This document shows positions 48,791-60,114 of a stretch of 64,000 bases of DNA, piece after piece. Source of the stretch: Temnopleurus reevesii (lineage: Eukaryota > Echinodermata > Echinoidea > Temnopleuroida > Temnopleuridae); the NCBI GenBank assembly GCA_036244855.1, contig BQKZ01000469.1:20633-84632 (forward strand), read 5' to 3'. The translations under genes were made by a program, and so were the position numbers. Each line of letters starts with the position of its first letter. Position 1 is the first letter of the stretch. The notes beneath the pieces were generated by a model. The model ran no database searches, was not told the DNA's origin, and was given only the letters and a program-made list of their open reading frames with translations.

Positions 48791-48900
48791 ATGGTCAAAT
48801 CAAATCAAATTATTAGCAATTATCATAATTTATCATTAATTATCATCATCATTATATTCATCACCATCACCATCATATTTATCATCACCATCATTATCAC

Positions 48901-48949
<49 letters not shown>

Positions 48950-48987
48950 TTTATCATCATCATCATCACCATCAGCTTCATCATCAC

Positions 48988-49036
<49 letters not shown>

Positions 49037-49062
49037 TTTATCATCATCATCATTTACTCATA
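48791..49062. repeat. (ATC)n microsatellite
   Basis: Nearly pure ATC/TCA repeats with a few interruptions (CTTTATCATC, CAGCTTCATC). The long Ile/Met open frames are artefacts. Confidence 0.95.
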
Positions 49063-49362
49063 ATGCCCTGAAAGGAATACATACAGTGCAAATAAGAATA
49101 CTTTGGTACTCGTTATCACTATAAAACCACATACACGTATAATAGGATCACTAGGCGAAATCCACTGTTATATGCATTTATAGTGGAAGCAGGTAACTAA
49201 GTATTCTGAATTGTGCTCTAGTAGCATATTACAAGAAACAGCCTTCAGAAAAACCAACATCCCTTCTTAACACATTTTAACATTTTGTGCTTCAAAATGA
49301 TGGCCATTGTTATTGTCACAATGATTTCTTGCAACAGACCCAAATAACAATCACACAAGATT

Positions 49363-52300
49363 TTACATTTTTGAGGCAACTATCTTGGCCCCTCTAACAA
49401 AAGCATCAATCCTCTCATTCTTCTCCGCTTCCGTCAATCTCTTGAGATCAGCCTCTTTCTTAGCCCTGACGGGGGCGCCATACAGCTTGTCCTTGGCGGC
49501 AGTGACGCATTCTCTATCCAGTTTTTCACCTGAAGGATAAATGATAAACCATCAAACGTTGTAAATTATCTATGAAGAGTTCATATCTATTGCTCAGCTG
49601 CCCCCCCCCCAAAAAAAAATATTTGGATCATCACGATCGATTGATCAATCTGAAAATGCCGGATGTCTGTAAACTCTTCTTTTTGTTTTTTTGCTTTTTA
49701 CATAAATTACAAAGAAACAAAGTGAAATTGAATGAAGGCATCAGCAATGCAACCTCAAAAGTCATTTTCAGTAGAATTATAAATAAACTTGTGAAATCAA
49801 ATCTCAAAAGTCATTTTCTGATGTTTTAGGACTTTTAACTCCATTTTAAAGCTTATTTTTTACATGAAATCTGTATTTAAGAAAATTTAAAACAATACAC
49901 CTTTGTCTGGACGAACAACGCATCCTTCGACATCCAAACATTTGGGGGGGGGGGGGGGGCTTCTTATGACAAACAATCCTGGTTAAAATATATATGAAGT
50001 ATTCTTGTCTCTCAGAATGCATTCAATATTTAACTAAAATTGTTAATAAACACGTGAAATAAAACCTGCGAATTCATTTGCAGATGTTGTAGGGCATTTT
50101 ACTCAATTCTTGTTCTCAAAAAAACGTAAGAAATAAAAATTTTTTTTAAATAACTTTTTGCAACTGACCAATAGAATTTTTCAAAAAAGTAATTCTTGGG
50201 GATCTAAACAATTTTTTGGCCCCATCTAAAATCTGTATCCTGTACTTGCCTGCTATCTCTTGGCTGTAGCGAATAGCAGCTGGTATGAGTTGACTCTCTT
50301 CTACTGCCTCATCAGCTATTTGGGCCTCCAAAGCTTCTTCGGCAGTGTAGCGTTTACTGAATATGGCTGCATCTCGAAAAGTTTGTGCTCGGTGTAACTT
50401 CAATCTGAGCAACGATAAACAAGAATTTTTGAATGCCTAAAAGTAGGATAAGCACACCTGAAGGGGTGGAAGGAAAATTATGAGCTTCATCAAATAATTT
50501 TCCATTGTAACTTTTCCCTAGCATGCACACACAGTGCATTTGAAGACCAGGGCGGTTCAATCAAATTAAAATTTTGCGTCCCCTCAATGAGCCCTCGAGT
50601 TGAGAAGCAAAATAAAGTCAGGAACAACTTTGGTTGCCTCCCTTAGCACCCTTTTAACCTAAAATTTGGCGCCCCCTAAATCTGATCTGGGGGTGAGGGA
50701 GGGGGAGGGAGTTTTGAGCCCCAAGCCCCCATCCCTTAACGTGGTATGCATAAGTAGTATACCACATTTCATAATAACATAATATAGCACCATAATATGT
50801 ATTTACAAGATCATGTTTCCTGTATCATTAGAATTGGCAAGCCAGATACCACCCTCAATAAGCCCGAACTTCTGGAAAATTGAATTTTTAGTTTGTTCAA
50901 CGTTCTCACCTGATAAGCTCAAGTGTGGGTTGTGCAAATTTGAGCCTGAGTTTGGTCTCTGGAAGGCAGAACCAGCCATGACCTTTTCTCATCACTCTGT
51001 GATCACAGGCCAGAGCTAAGATGGCTCCTTGACCAAAGGCATGTCCTGCAGAGATAAAAAACATATATATGAGGATAAAGAAGAGACTTTCAAACAGCAT
51101 GTTGACTGCTCATGATGATGAAGTTTAAATTAATAAATTTCCAAATTTCCAAACCGACACTAAAATAAAGATATTACTCAAGTCAATCAGTCAAGAAACA
51201 TGATATTTATGGAAGTACGCCTAAGTATCACAATTCCAAAGGATAATATTACTGTGTAATGATAAAAAAAGTTGCACTTTTCCTTCTAAATTCAGTTTGG
51301 TTTGGAGCTCTGAGAAAAGAGAGAGAGAAAGAGATAGAGGTAGAAAAGGGAGGTGAGGAGGATGATGGTGATAATAGAATAGTGTGATATTGATCATAAT
51401 AGTGAGGATGATTATAATGATGATGATGAAGATGATGAAAATGATGATAACATTATAATGGTAATAATAGTGATGATGATGACAATGGTCATCATGATCA
51501 TGAGAAGTATAAAAATGGTAGTTACGAAAGTGCAGAGTGTGATTATAATGATTATGAGGATGATAATTGATTATTATGAGGATAATGGTGATGACAACTG
51601 ATTATTATGATGAAAATGATAATAATGATGATGATGATCGAGGATAATGATGTTAAGTTTGGTTACTAAGGTGTAGCAAGAGAATAGAAAACCAAATGCA
51701 AGTTCAAGTTAACACTGTGATTCAAGACTTATTTAATTCTGAAATGTGTTTCTGTTGACTTCACAAACATTACCATTGATAGCAGCTATAGTTGGCATAG
51801 GAAATACTGATATCCTTTCAATTATGGCACCAGATGCAAGGAGAAATTTTATGTTGACCTCTTTAGTTTGTGCGGCTATCCAAGGAAGGTCCAATCCAAA
51901 GCTAAAGAACTTCCCTTGACCAGTTATGATGACTGATCGTACTGCTTCATTCCTAAAGAATTTGAAGATTAAAAGGCAACATCACACAAGATACCTTTGA
52001 CTGATATGTGACATCCAGGTGAACATAATAATTTGTTTTTAGGTGTCCGTAAACAGTCCGATATTGATTGTAATCTAGGTGGGTTGGAAAAAGATCATAC
52101 TCTTTGACAATTCATTTGATCTATATTGTTCAATGTCATTTAGGCAGATTATGATAAACATGATTTAAAACAACACAAATCTAAATTTAATTGTAACAAA
52201 ATATGCATCAGAAATATTAATGAGCATGCAAGTGCACTATGAATGATAATACGTTGCACAGTTATAGGCATAGGAGACTTGAGATCATAGAAAATGATAG

Positions 52301-52792
52301 ATATTGTGGCATTCTCGTGAAATAGGCCATCTCTCCATAGACTTGCGTTCATTTATGATTTAGTCAGCGGTGGGGAACCTCATTAATCTCCATAGATATT
52401 GTACACAAAAAAAGACCTGCCAGGAATAAAGATGTGACTTATTTCACGATTTGGCCGAAATCATTTTAAATCTGACACTGGTAAAGAAAATATCATGATT
52501 TCTGAGATCGTGTCTCCTGTGACTACCCATCAGGGGTCGCCACCGCCGCTTCGACGGCAAAGATCACGGTCGTGATTATATTATGAGATCGAGTGCATGG
52601 TGCATGATGGTGTCACTCCGACATGTACCCAAAATGTTGATGTTTGACAAGGAAAAATTACCTTTCGACTTCATCCAACGCCTTCCCAAAATCTTTTACA
52701 AACGGTAGATTCCATTTGTTATCCCCTCTGATCATTTTGATGATGGCAATGCCATCTTCAACAATCGAAAGTCGAACTGCAGCAGCCGCCAT
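49363..52792 (-). CDS. Peroxisomal enoyl-CoA delta-isomerase-like protein (crotonase fold), 255 aa
   Basis: Five minus-strand exons: 52792-52662, 51952-51774, 51045-50910, 50404-50250 and 49529-49363 (TAA). They sum to 256 codons with consistent phases. The intron after exon 4 uses a GC donor (AG|GCAAGT); the GT alternative a few bases on would put an in-frame TGA at the start of exon 5. Crotonase signatures: TGQGKFFSFGLDLPW (about 54-68, first oxyanion-hole segment), AAINGHAFGQGAILAL (second) and RGH-like GHGWFCLPE with the probable catalytic Glu133. The product ends SKM, a peroxisomal targeting signal type 1 variant, and has no N-terminal extension. The layout resembles peroxisomal delta3,delta2-enoyl-CoA isomerases, which move double bonds so that unsaturated fatty acids can enter beta-oxidation. 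Hydratase activity cannot be excluded. Its ATG is 130 bp from the divergent membrane-protein gene. Confidence 0.88.
49590..50225 (-). repeat. Dispersed repeat, family TTTGGATGYCC (reverse copy, rearranged)
   Basis: The minus-strand reading near 50220 (AAAAATTGTTTAGATCCCCAAG ... CTATTGGTCAGTTGC) matches the repeat at 46540. The other end (49920-49965, CATCCAAACATTT with a long G-run) is separated by extra sequence. It lies in intron 4 of the isomerase gene. Confidence 0.5.
51395..51650. repeat. GAT-rich degenerate microsatellite
   Basis: (GAT)n and GATAAT repeats in intron 2 of the isomerase gene. Confidence 0.85.
52300..52456. mobile_element. MITE-like repeat, family GAAATAGGCCATCTCTCCATAG (copy 2)
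   Basis: GCATTCTCGTGAAATAGGCC and CTCTCCATAGACTT at the left pair with AGATGTGACTTATTTCACGA at the right. It lies in isomerase intron 1, about 200 bp downstream of exon 1. Confidence 0.65.
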
Positions 52793-52922
52793 TGTGTCAC
52801 GCCCACCTAAAACAAAACAAAAGTTACGCAATCAATTAAACTAGTCTTGATCCGAAGCCGCGATGCCGCGAAGCATTGTTGATTTTTACAGTGTGCATTC
52901 GAAAATATTTTTGCTCTTCATT
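52793..52922. promoter_or_regulatory. Probable bidirectional promoter (isomerase / membrane finger protein)
   Basis: 130 bp separate the divergent start codons (52792 minus, 52923 plus). The DNA is more CpG-containing than its surroundings (CCGAAGCCGCGATGCCGCG). It must contain both transcription starts. Confidence 0.65.
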
Positions 52923-53415
52923 ATGGCGCTACATCCTACGCCATTTCACAAGATAGAATGGTCCACATTGCCTTTACTATTGGTAAGTTATTTTTTTTAA
53001 TTCTTAATTAGGTTCATCAATCGTAAAATACGCGAAAAATCAAGTGCGCCAGAGTCAAATTTGTCAAATTATTTTTTACTCTGGTCCCATTCGTAAGGTT
53101 CGATGTATTTAGACTTTTTCCAAATTGTGATACACACTGCCACAGGCACTGATTTCATTGACTACAATAGATTTTGGCAGCGCCAAGATATTTTTCTGAC
53201 AGATCATATCTTTATTCTAAGTTCTTGGTTCTAAACGGAAAAGTAGATTTATGACCAAAAAGGAAATAACTTAAAGCCAAGCAAAATGAATAACTGGCTT
53301 CATCATCATTCATGTAAAAAAAAAAATGGATATTGGTTTTAATTGTATTTGTAATTGTAATGAATTTTTGATGCTGGATATGCGGATAAATGTATATAAT
53401 GATGATGAGGATGAC

Positions 53416-53458
<43 letters not shown>

Positions 53459-54002
53459 TTGATGATGATGATTATGATGATGGTGGTGATGGACATGATG
53501 ATGTTGATGATGATGATTATGATGATGTTGATGATGCTAGATGATGATGATGATGATGATGATGATGGATGTTGGATGTTGGATGATGATGATGATGATA
53601 ATGATGATGATGATGATGATGGAGATGGGGGTGTTGGTGATGATGATAATGATGGTTTTGGCCTTGGTGGTGACCAGTGATGATGATGATGATGATGATG
53701 ATGATGACGGTGATGAGGATGATGGTAATGACGGTCGTGGTGATGAAGGTGATGATTATAGGAGGGTGGTGATGAGGATGATGATGATGATGGTAATGGC
53801 AGTCGTGGTGATGAAGGTGATGATGATGATGATGATTATGGTAATGATGGTGGTGGTAATGAGGGTTATGGTTATAGTGAGGTGGTGATGAGGATGATGA
53901 TAGTGGAGATGAAGATGGGGGTATTGATGATGATAATGATGAAGATGATGGTGGTGATGATGATAATAATGAAGATGGTGGTGGTGATGATGATGATGAT
54001 CG

Positions 54003-54052
<50 letters not shown>

Positions 54053-54053
54053 C

Positions 54054-54085
<32 letters not shown>

Positions 54086-54086
54086 C

Positions 54087-54129
<43 letters not shown>

Positions 54130-57100
54130 AATGATAATGATTATTGAATGATGTCATGGACAGAGCTGATGGTGATTATAACTTATAATTGGAATGAATT
54201 ATTAGTGATAATGTAGTACTGATGCCTTGACCATGATAGTGATAATATAGATCATGGTGATGATAATGAAAATTATTTCCTTTACAGCTACTTTGATTTC
54301 TAATTACCCTGAAAGCAAATTCTTTTGTACTTTCTTCAGGTAATCTTTGTTCAATTGGTTCGATGTCAAGATGCTGATTGCTCGAGAAGTCGGTCAAGGG
54401 TTGCACAGTCAATTCTTGACAGGGTAAGATTTATTGTTACAATTGGCATTCTCAAAGGAATATCCATCTTTTTCTTTGATTTTTGAAAAAATAGATTTAT
54501 ACATTCAACCAATCAAAAGATAGATTTATCGGAAGCATTTGACAATATTGACCCTCGTATCATGTTCAAGATTAGCGCCAATGTAGATTCCAATACACAA
54601 AGATAATTGTCAACCCCCATCTTGAGCGGCCCCTGGCTTGCTCTCTCTCTCTCGCTCTCTCTCCCGATCTGTGGGATCCATGTTATCGGTAGGTCAATAA
54701 ATATACACTTTCTTATCAAGTCACATCCTGCGTTCATTTGTACTTTATTCAACATTGGTGTAGTACTATTCAAGATGCCCTGTTCTCATTTCTTTACATA
54801 GTATGCAAATTGAATATTTATATTCTCTCTGTAGTAATCACTCTACAATGAATAAACAAAAAAGTTATTGGCAAATTGTGTTTCTGGAATCCATTCAAAC
54901 CCCATCCCCCAAAAATTTCACTACACTACACTATATGTACTTTATGGAGAATTTCCTTTTTGTTGTATTTACTATTCAAATATAAGTAATAAAAATGTTT
55001 TATTATTATGCTCTGGGAGGTGTTTCACCAAGATAAGAACGAATTTAAGTTCATCTGGTATCAGTCCTTGCGCTGAATGCACATAAAAGTGTGAAAAATT
55101 ACGCATAAAAAGGGATACCAGTCGATCTTAAAGTCGTTCTTAAAGTCTTTCTTATCTTGGCGAAACACCTCCTTGGATGGCAATTCACCAAGTTATTTTA
55201 TGTTACAAATGATTTTGTGAAAAACCGTGACAGATTATGATGTGCTATGATAGATTTCAGCTTAAAGTCATTTGTAACTTTAAATTGGAACCAGCCTTTG
55301 GAATCATCGGGCTCTCATTGAACGAAGAAAAATCAGATAAACAAACTGTGAAAATTTGAGCAAAATCGGACAACCCGTTCAAATGTTATGAATTTTCAAA
55401 GTCACTGATATATGACGATCCCTATCGCTCATGGGGATCCGTGCGATCGGCAAATTCAAAGGAATCTGTGATGTCATGTCGGACAACTTCTCATTCACTT
55501 TGTACATAGAATTTTTAAAAATGGATTAATGTAAAATTTAGAGTAAGGTTGCAATATCATTCTTCTCAAAATACATGCAGAATCAATACAGAAATGCTAC
55601 ACCCTGATCGAAAATTGGCATTTTGTTGACTTTTCCGAAAAAAAGGAGAAAATGTGAAAATTTGTATACAGAGTGAATGAGAAGTTGTCCGACATGACGT
55701 CACGGATTCCGTCAAATTTGCCGATCGCAGGGATCCCCATGAGCAGTAGGGATCATCCTATCTCTGTGACTTTGAAAAGTCATAACTTTTGAACGGGTTG
55801 TCCGATTTTGCTCAAATTTTCACAGGTTGTTCATCTGATTATTCTTCATTCAATTAGAGCATGATAATCCCAGGGGTTGGTTTCCCTTTAATAACTCTTG
55901 ATGAAATCCAGCCTGATGAAAATTTAATTTTGGTGATGCTATTTTCCATTTCCTGTTTACTTTTTAGTCTATCCTAGCCATTATGCAGAAGGAAGGACTA
56001 TCGCCCGGATCCGAATGTCTCCTCACGCCAGACAGGAACATGTACTGGGACAATGAAAGGCACAAGTGGACGGAGATCGCTAATAATTGGAATTGTCTCT
56101 ACTGTGGGAAGTCTTTCTACAATGAGTTCTTCTTGGACAAGCATTATGATAATAGACATTCAGACACAGTCTTGAAGGTGAGCTCCATTTAAAGGTAGCT
56201 AGAAACACAATGAAAAATGGATCTGGTTTCATTATGTCTTTCTTAAAATACATTCCATTGTCCATTTATTTTTACAAATAAATTTTTGTTTATCTGGTGG
56301 TGCAAAAAATACAATCCTCCAGACTATATAAAAACATTGGTACTTTCAAAATTGTATATTAGAGCAGCAATGAAATAAAAGACATTTCATATGAATAGGT
56401 TATTATCTCTGATGGATTTATTTAACTTCTAACAGATTTAATATCAAGAGATGTAGATGAGTTTGAAATGCCCCCCCCAGAATATCGTGCTTTAAAAAAA
56501 AAGCAACAAAAGTATTTCAAAAGAAAACTAAAAACAAAAAAACAATAAAAAAAAAATCCAAAATCTCAAAGAAGGATTTCATTAATTTATTAATGAATCC
56601 CAAGGACATATTTACTTCTAAAGTCTCCAATCGTTGCATTCATAGGGGATGTTTCTGCGATCAATTACAAGTTACAGTTAATAAGCAGATGCTAATCAAA
56701 TCCATTATTTTATACATGACTGCTTAGACGTACAGACCTTGTGTGAAGGAAAATGCGCATTTCGTTTGGTCAATTTACTAATAGGTTCAAATTTATGTCT
56801 TGCAACCAAACATAGTTACAGGTTAGTAGCAAGTGAACTACAATACTTAAAATCCGGTTTGTACATAATCCCTATTGCTTCGTCGGGCCAGACTCTTTGC
56901 AAGTTTTTGGTCATCAATAACAACCTTTGTGTAAAGAGAAGGCATAAAATTTGCATCTACTAAAAAACCCACCTATTCGCAACTGATTTTCAATGAATTG
57001 CAACTTCCTAGCAACACCTTCTTATCAACATATTCTCTTATAGGGACCTGAAGCTGTATGCCTAGCCGATCACTGTGATTACCTGCGATGTGACATTGTA

Positions 57101-60100
57101 GCCAGCACAAAGAAGACTTCTTTCTGGGATGAAGCGCTCTGCAACGGAAAAGACCTGTCTGTACTCAAAAAGAAATGCCAGGTGTGTTCTTCAATTTACC
57201 AAAATATTTGTTTCTCTCTCGAGGGTGTTTGTGAGAAAATGTGTTGATTATCAATTTATCTGGGTATGCTACCTGAATAAGATTTTATTTTTCTCCAGAT
57301 TTATAAATGAAGAAACATAAAATATTTATTGTATTGTTCCGCAAATTCATTAGTAAATCATAATTTAAACGTAAATAGACTTACAGGTTGTAGATTTAAT
57401 ACTTGTCTTAGTATTTGAGCAAAAGGGACAATAGTGCAAACCAGTGTTCTCTTGTTACCTGCTCTCACAATAAAGCTCTCTACTCTGAACAAAGGATATG
57501 GTCCAGTGATTTCACTTCTTTTAAGCGTCATCATGATATCATGTAACTCAAGAATCCTGACCTGTATTTTAGGTGTTTCTTTAGGGTCATTTTTGGATGG
57601 TGATAATCCAGTGTTGGTTCTCAGAACCATTACCTTCAAGCACTATTGAGTACAGTAAAAACAATTATTATAACAAGGGACTTGGACCCGTAAAACAACC
57701 TTCTCAAATCAAGAATCTTGTTGGATAAGAAATGTAAGAATACAAAGAGCTGGGACCAGCAATGAGACTGATATGTCAGAAATCCTGTGATACATGTATC
57801 CAACCATGTCCAATCACATCCAACCTCTGTATACAGTCATGTATCTCTGAGGTAATTTTCTGAATTACCCTTCTTTCTTCATTACAGGATATTGTGAGAG
57901 CATGTCTGCCATCTGGAATTTCAAATGCAGAGAAGAACAGCCTAATAGGTTTGTGTTGCTTCCCATTAGATGATGATGATGATGAATTTATATTCAAAGG
58001 CGTTTCTCATTCAATTCTGAATATTTACGCCTAAAAATATGCTGTCCTTGATATTTCAACACTTAATATTGAAGATTAGCCCTCTTTCTAATAAAATTTT
58101 TTATTGATACAGGTCTGAAAGATATTACTTTGCAATTTTTTTTTGCAAAGCATGATATAAAGTCGTCAGCAAAATAAATGTAAAACATTTTTTTCTTCAT
58201 TGGAACTGTGTCCTCTATACAAAGCCAATGTGAACTGCAGATAGACGATGTCCATGAACAAAATTTTGATTTGAGTTCATATCGTCAGTCTTTATCCATA
58301 TATAAGTAAGTCAAACAAATTAGCCTTACATCACACATCCTTAACACCCTTTGATATATGTTTTGTAAAAGCAAATGTTTTCATGTACACCAATTTTTGC
58401 AAATTAAATGAATTTCAGATATATTTACCTAATACATATGTAGCAGGTTTTTTTCATGATTTAATAGATCATTTTAAACAAGTATATGGCTATCATAATT
58501 AGCAAAAACTGTAGCAAATCCAATAAGTGAAAATAAAACCCCAAGGAGAATTTAAGCTTATGTAATACTAATGGCTTTTATAGTTTATTCAAATCTTATT
58601 TTCTTTATTTTTCAGATAAAATGGATACAGCTGTGTGTTCCTATTTGACATGTGAAAACTACTGGGAGAACCCTTACAAAGAGGTGAGTAATAAAGGGTT
58701 CTCATGTAGGAAACCTGTCCTGCAAGTATGTTTCCAATAATGTTTTTTCCCTAAAATGCATTTTAGGAAAAAATTTAATCTATGTGGTTAATCTTGTTTT
58801 GGCCAATCTCTGGAAGTCCATTGGAGAGCTGCCAAGTCTCCCTAAATGAGGAGCAGACTCCCTGAAAATTAGCTGATTTTTTAGTGAAAAATGCAAGATT
58901 TTGTACAATCTCGCAATTCATACATTGATATCTCCCATTGGATTGTGTATTAAAGAGAAAGATCTCCCTGAGTATGTGGTGAAATCCCGCTGAAATGTGA
59001 ATTTTCAGGTTGGCAGATCTGTCATTGCCATTTGATATTTCACATGACAAAACAAAGCATTTATTTGTCTCCATTTTGTTGTCTGCAGCTACCACCCTCA
59101 AGAACAGCAGCCTACTTCATTGCAGGGATCTTCACAGTGTTTGGTTTCATAATGTACTACGTCCTGGCGTGCTCACATCTATTGTAAGTCAAAGTGAATA
59201 TTGAAGGAGAAATCTCAATGATTAAAGACAAATGATTAAACTGAAAATTTGTTCAAAATTATACAATCCGTTAAAAAGTTATAAATTTTCAACGGTCTTG
59301 TGATGGGATCCTTGAATTGGTATCTTTGTTGGGATCTGTGATGTAACAGCAAACAATTCTTCATCCACTTTACATATCAATATAAGGATTCAATGAGGTT
59401 ATTTCCTTTATACATGCATAAACAATGACATTCTTTTCATTTTTTTCTGACAAAAGGAAGAACATTTTAAATTTGGTATACAGATACAAATGTAGTTGTG
59501 CATAACCCTCAGTAATATGATAAGAGGCTATGATTGGTCAATCATTTAACAGGGTTTTTTTTAAGTATAAATATGTGTGATTGTGTACTGTTCATGGTGT
59601 CTACAGAAGATGATTTACCATGTTTCAAAGAAAAATAGAACAGTTCAGAAAAGATCTAGGGGCAAATTGTGCGAAATGATCATATCTACATGCGAAGTCT
59701 TAGCTATGCTCCTAACTTAGAAAGGTAAATGTTGATTTGCCTATGTTAAGAGAGTGGCACAAGAAATTAAGATATTTGAGCAAGAAGATGATAGCAAAGA
59801 CCATTTCATGCAATTGTCATCTGGTTGATGAGAATTAATAAAGGCTCATAAAAGTCAATACAGTTTTGCTTCCTTTAAAAACCATTATGAAATCTAGCTT
59901 TATTTGATTGTAACATTGTAGAAAATGCCATGTCTTCTATGTTCATACCACTTTTCTATTTTTACTTTCCAGTGCGGATGAGAGACACTTTGGAGATAGT
60001 GATGGCCTGCTCAGAGAAAGATCCAAACTTCCCGACCGCCGTCGCTATGTTAGTTACCCAGCCAATGATGGACAATCGATACGTAACAGGCAGGGTATGG

Positions 60101-60114
60101 TTGGAGGCAGATGA
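52923..60114 (+). CDS. Signal-peptide, lumenal C2H2 finger, single-pass membrane protein, 285 aa
   Basis: Eight exons: 52923-52982, 54340-54423, 55968-56177, 57044-57181, 57888-57948, 58616-58683, 59089-59183 and 59973-60114 (TGA 60112-60114). All have GT/AG borders and compatible phases, and sum to 286 codons. The N-terminus has a hydrophobic core (TLPLLLVIFVQLVRC, about 18-32) spanning the exon 1/2 junction, followed by a polar Cys-containing stretch, as in a signal peptide. A finger follows with Cys91, Cys94, His107 and His112 (NCLYCGKSFYNEFFLDKH). The next about 100 residues are rich in Cys (AVCLADHCDYLRC, LCNGK, KKKC, RACLP, SYLTCENYW), suggesting disulphides in a lumenal domain. A membrane segment (AAYFIAGIFTVFGFIMYYV, about 214-234) and a basic tail with GLLRERSKLPDRRR follow. 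Stopping at the TAA at 59185 would leave no tail; splicing at GTAAGT (59184) is better. The family is unknown to me; it is probably an ER or surface protein. The final exon is the founder of a tandem array downstream. Confidence 0.78.
53395..54150. repeat. (GAT)n microsatellite complex
   Basis: About 750 bp of GAT/GGT/GATGGT repeats fills much of intron 1 of the membrane-protein gene and stops about 190 bp before exon 2. Long Met, Asp or His frames on both strands are artefacts. Confidence 0.95.
55012..55174. mobile_element. Palindromic MITE, family GGTGTTTCACCAAGATAAG (copy 2)
   Basis: CTGGGAGGTGTTTCACCAAG pairs with CTTGGCGAAACACCTCCTTGG, about 163 bp, in intron 2 of the membrane-protein gene. 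Confidence 0.88.
55279..55891. mobile_element. Long-terminal-inverted-repeat MITE, family L (copy 3)
   Basis: The ends TTTAAATTGGAACCAGCC and GGGGTTGGTTTCCCTTTAA are inverted. The internal blocks CATGTCGGACAACTTCTCA and GAGAAGTTGTCCGACATGACG match copy 1 closely. It ends about 75 bp before the acceptor of exon 3 of the membrane-protein gene. Confidence 0.87.
56735..57000. repeat. Dispersed repeat copy in intron 3 of the membrane-protein gene
   Basis: It contains TCAATAACAACCTTTGTGT, AAATTTGCATCTACTAA and CAAGTTTTTGGTCATC segments shared with 24480-24760 and 727-960. Confidence 0.55.
59200..59470. mobile_element. Diverged half copy of MITE family L
   Basis: AAATTTGTTCAAAATTATAC and CCGTTAAAAAGTTATAAATT correspond to family L arm blocks. 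Only one arm is recognisable. It lies in the last intron of the membrane-protein gene. Confidence 0.45.

Noticed and set aside
48791..49063. Ile-rich frame that looks like a membrane protein
   Set aside because: It is an (ATC)n repeat, with no start context or splice structure.
53390..54157. Long Met/Asp/His-rich frames on both strands
   Set aside because: Pure translation of GAT/ATC microsatellites; every frame is open by composition.
59185..59187. TAA as the stop of the membrane finger protein
   Set aside because: It overlaps a strong donor (ATT|GTAAGT), and the next exon at 59973 continues the frame with a plausible cytoplasmic tail.
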